From assembly GCA_904419835.1 (NCBI GenBank), contig CAJFTA010000040.1:1-23004 (forward strand): a stretch of 23,004 bases of DNA, in the 5' to 3' direction. Shown here piece by piece: positions 21,141-23,004 of the stretch. Under the pieces are notes generated by a model. That model did no database searches, had not been told where the DNA came from, and was given only the letters and a program-made list of their open reading frames with translations. The position numbers and the translations under genes were made by a program. Position 1 is the stretch's first letter. Every line of letters begins with the position of its first letter. The DNA comes from an uncultured Pseudoflavonifractor sp. Lineage in GTDB: Bacteria > Bacillota > Clostridia > Oscillospirales > Oscillospiraceae.

Positions 21141-22778
21141 TCAGTTGGTCGTCTGGGCCTCCACAAGGCGGCCGTGGCAGTATTTCTCCCGCAGTGCCGG
21201 CTTTTCGATCTTACCGGTGGGATTGCGGGGGATCTTGTCAAAGATAATCCTGCGGGGCCGCTTGTAGCGGGGCAGCTCCTGACAGAAGATGCGGATCTCC
21301 TCCTCCGTACAGGTCATCCCCTCCTTAACCTCCACAATGGCGGCGGCAATCTCGCCCAGGCGGGTATCCGGCAGGCCGATGACCGCCACGTCCTTGATCT
21401 TCTCAAAGCGGCGGAGGAAGTCCTCAATCTGCACGGGATACAGGTTCTCGCCGCCGGAGATGACCACGTCCTTTTTCCGGTCCACCAGGTAGATGAAGCC
21501 GTCGGCGTCCACCTCGGCCATGTCGCCGGTATACAGCCAGTCCCCCTTGAGCACCTCAGCGGTGGCCTCCGGGTTCTTGTAGTAGCACTGCATGACGCCG
21601 GGGCCGCAGACGATAAGCTCGCCCACCTGTCCCTGGGGCACCTCGTTCCCCTGCTCGTCCACCACCTTGGCCTGCCAGAGATAGCCCGGCTTGCCGATGG
21701 CGCCCACCTTGCCGATGTTCTCCACCCCCAGGTGGACGCAGCCCGGGCCGATGGACTCGCTCAGGCCGTAGTTGGTGTCGTACAGGTGGTGGGGGAACAC
21801 CTTCTTCCACCGGTGGATCAGGCTGGGTGGCACCGGCTGGGCGCCGATGTGCATCAGCCGCCACTGGTCCAGCAGGTAGTCGTCCAGATTCACCTGGCCC
21901 CGGTCGATGGCGTCCAGGATGTCCTGGGCCCAGGGCACCAGCAGCCAGACAATGGTGCACTTCTCCTCTGTCACCGTCCGCAGAATCCACTGGGGCGACA
22001 CCCCCCGCAGCAGCACCGCCTTGCCGCCCGTGGCCAGGGAGCCGAACCAGTGCATCTTGGCGCCGGTGTGGTACAGGGGCGGGATACACAGGAACACGTC
22101 CTCGTGGGTCTGCCCATGGTGGTGCTGCTCGGTAAGGCAGGCCGACAGCAGGGCCTTGTGATTATGTAAAATGGCTTTGGGAAAGCCGGTGGTGCCGGAG
22201 GAGAAGTAGATGGCCGCCAAGTCGCTGAGCTCCAGGTGCACAGGGGGATTTTCAAAGGTGCAGTACATCACCAGCTCCCGGTAGCTCTCCGCAAAGGACG
22301 GGGTCCTGTTGCCCACATAGAACCACTGCCGCACCCGGCCCAGGGCGGGGAGAATGGGCTCCAGGCGGCCAATGAACTCCGGGCCGAACACCAGGGCCTC
22401 CACATCCGCCAGGTCCAGGCAGTACTGGATCTCGTCGGAGGAGTAACGGAAGTTCAGCGGCACCGCCAGACAGCCCGCCTTCAGGATGCCGAAGTAGATG
22501 GGCAGCCACTCCAGGCAGTTCATCAGCAGGATTCCCACCTTGGTTCCCCGCTTCAGCCCCCGGCTCAGCAGCAGGTTGGCGAAGCGGTTGGCCTTCTTGT
22601 CAAACTGGCCCCAGGTCATCTCCCGGCGGTAGGGCTCGTCGGGGCGGCTGCGCTCAATCAGGCTGTACTCCCGCCATGTGGCGGCCCGATCCCGCTCCTC
22701 CGACGGGTTGATCTCCACCAGCGCCGTCTCATCCCGGTACAGCCGGGCGTTGCGCTCCAGAAAATCTGTAATTGTCAT
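21141..22778 (-). CDS. AMP-forming acyl-CoA synthetase (class I adenylate-forming)
   Basis: A 545-residue enzyme of the ANL superfamily, distinct from PaaK. The P-loop is SSGTTGFPK (193-201). YGLSESIG, LYTGDMAEVDADGFIYLVDRKKD (the hinge-region motif) and the C-terminal NPTGKIEK with the catalytic lysine are all intact. It makes acyl- or aryl-CoA from acid, ATP and CoA; substrate unknown. ATG 22778 is preferred over the longer frame to 22811 because AGAGGGGGA lies just upstream of it. Its own promoter is at 22848-22876. No terminator with a T-tract follows, so read-through into the iorA operon is possible. Its placement suggests a role in the same aryl or fatty acid pathway. Confidence 0.88.
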   Translation of the reverse strand: MTITDFLERNARLYRDETALVEINPSEERDRAATWREYSLIERSRPDEPYRREMTWGQFDKKANRFANLLLSRGLKRGTKVGILLMNCLEWLPIYFGILKAGCLAVPLNFRYSSDEIQYCLDLADVEALVFGPEFIGRLEPILPALGRVRQWFYVGNRTPSFAESYRELVMYCTFENPPVHLELSDLAAIYFSSGTTGFPKAILHNHKALLSACLTEQHHHGQTHEDVFLCIPPLYHTGAKMHWFGSLATGGKAVLLRGVSPQWILRTVTEEKCTIVWLLVPWAQDILDAIDRGQVNLDDYLLDQWRLMHIGAQPVPPSLIHRWKKVFPHHLYDTNYGLSESIGPGCVHLGVENIGKVGAIGKPGYLWQAKVVDEQGNEVPQGQVGELIVCGPGVMQCYYKNPEATAEVLKGDWLYTGDMAEVDADGFIYLVDRKKDVVISGGENLYPVQIEDFLRRFEKIKDVAVIGLPDTRLGEIAAAIVEVKEGMTCTEEEIRIFCQELPRYKRPRRIIFDKIPRNPTGKIEKPALREKYCHGRLVEAQTTN

Positions 22779-22847
22779 ATTCAGGCGTCCCCCTCTCTCC
22801 CACGGCGGCATGCCCTGGGAGAATCATGGTTTTTTTCCATTTTGTTT

Positions 22848-22876
22848 ATTTTACTGCTTTAAAGGGGCAAAGTCAA
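22848..22876 (-). promoter_or_regulatory. Promoter of the acyl-CoA synthetase gene
   Basis: Minus strand: -35 TTGACT (complement of 22871-22876), a 17-base spacer and -10 TAAAAT (complement of 22848-22853), about 70 bases before the ATG. Confidence 0.8.
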
Positions 22877-22891
22877 GGGAGGTCTTTTTCT

Positions 22892-22920
22892 CTGACCGTG
22901 TTTTCTTGTAGGACTACAAT
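22892..22920 (+). promoter_or_regulatory. Possible divergent promoter at the right end
   Basis: CTGACC (22892-22897), a 17-base spacer and TACAAT (22915-22920). It would drive a gene that begins near or beyond the window end. An ATG at 22947 opens a frame to the last base (19 codons), but without a well-spaced ribosome site. Confidence 0.35.
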
Positions 22921-23004
22921 AGATATTGGACAGAGAAAGAAAAAGGATGAAGGATACGGCCTCATCGGTTATAGTTGAGTTACCACACACCAACTGTACG
23001 AGAG

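Noticed and set aside
22947..23004. Partial gene running off the right end (ATG 22947)
   Set aside because: Only 19 codons are visible, the ribosome site is badly spaced and the peptide is not recognisable; only the possible promoter is reported.

Overview
The window reads as chromosomal DNA from a high-GC, anaerobic, gut-type member of the Clostridia, most likely the Oscillospiraceae (Flavonifractor / Pseudoflavonifractor / Lawsonibacter type). This is inferred from Firmicutes-specific families (DUF4364, CmpB-like permease, IreB, EndoA-type MazF, a T-box in front of pheST), a ferredoxin-linked 2-oxoacid oxidoreductase, and strong GC bias at third codon positions. No tRNA, rRNA, CRISPR array, insertion sequence or phage gene was seen.

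Layout. 1-1811 (+): DUF4364 protein and a CmpB-like membrane protein with an internal 11-residue repeat, behind a clear promoter. 1792-4440 (+): an Lsa-type ABC-F ribosome-protection gene with a full attenuator leader (3-codon leader peptide, antiterminator, terminator), broken by one in-frame TAG, and coupled to a SAM methyltransferase. 4445-7350 (-): alanine racemase, an unusual 750-bp repeat field, an EndoA/MazF toxin without its usual antitoxin gene, and a secreted protein. 7534-7932 (+): a small coiled-coil protein. 8005-10161 (-): NAD(P)HX repair enzyme and a lipoprotein. 10348-14349 (+): T-box leader, pheS, pheT. 14460-15417 (+): ireB and a degenerate GGDEF-like protein. 15662-20940 (-): an operon read iorA-iorB-paaK-ACT-aminotransferase, behind its own promoter and a terminator-type attenuator. 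21141-22778 (-): an AMP-forming acyl-CoA synthetase with its own promoter.

The right half is a coherent aryl-acid / aromatic amino acid module: a kynurenine-aminotransferase-like enzyme, indolepyruvate:ferredoxin oxidoreductase and a phenylacetate-CoA ligase connect aromatic amino acids, arylpyruvates, arylacetyl-CoA and arylacetates. It could run as fermentation or, in reverse, as aryl-acid salvage.

The least expected structure is a gap-free dispersed element of about 161 bp present twice (2013-2173 and 10620-10780). Each copy starts at the U-tract of an unrelated transcription attenuator (ABC-F leader and pheST T-box) and ends shortly before the controlled gene. Its hairpins are conserved while most changes fall in loops or keep pairing by wobble. 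Other notable points are the uncharacterised attenuator in front of iorA, the amber-broken ABC-F with an intact leader, and the orphan toxin beside alr.
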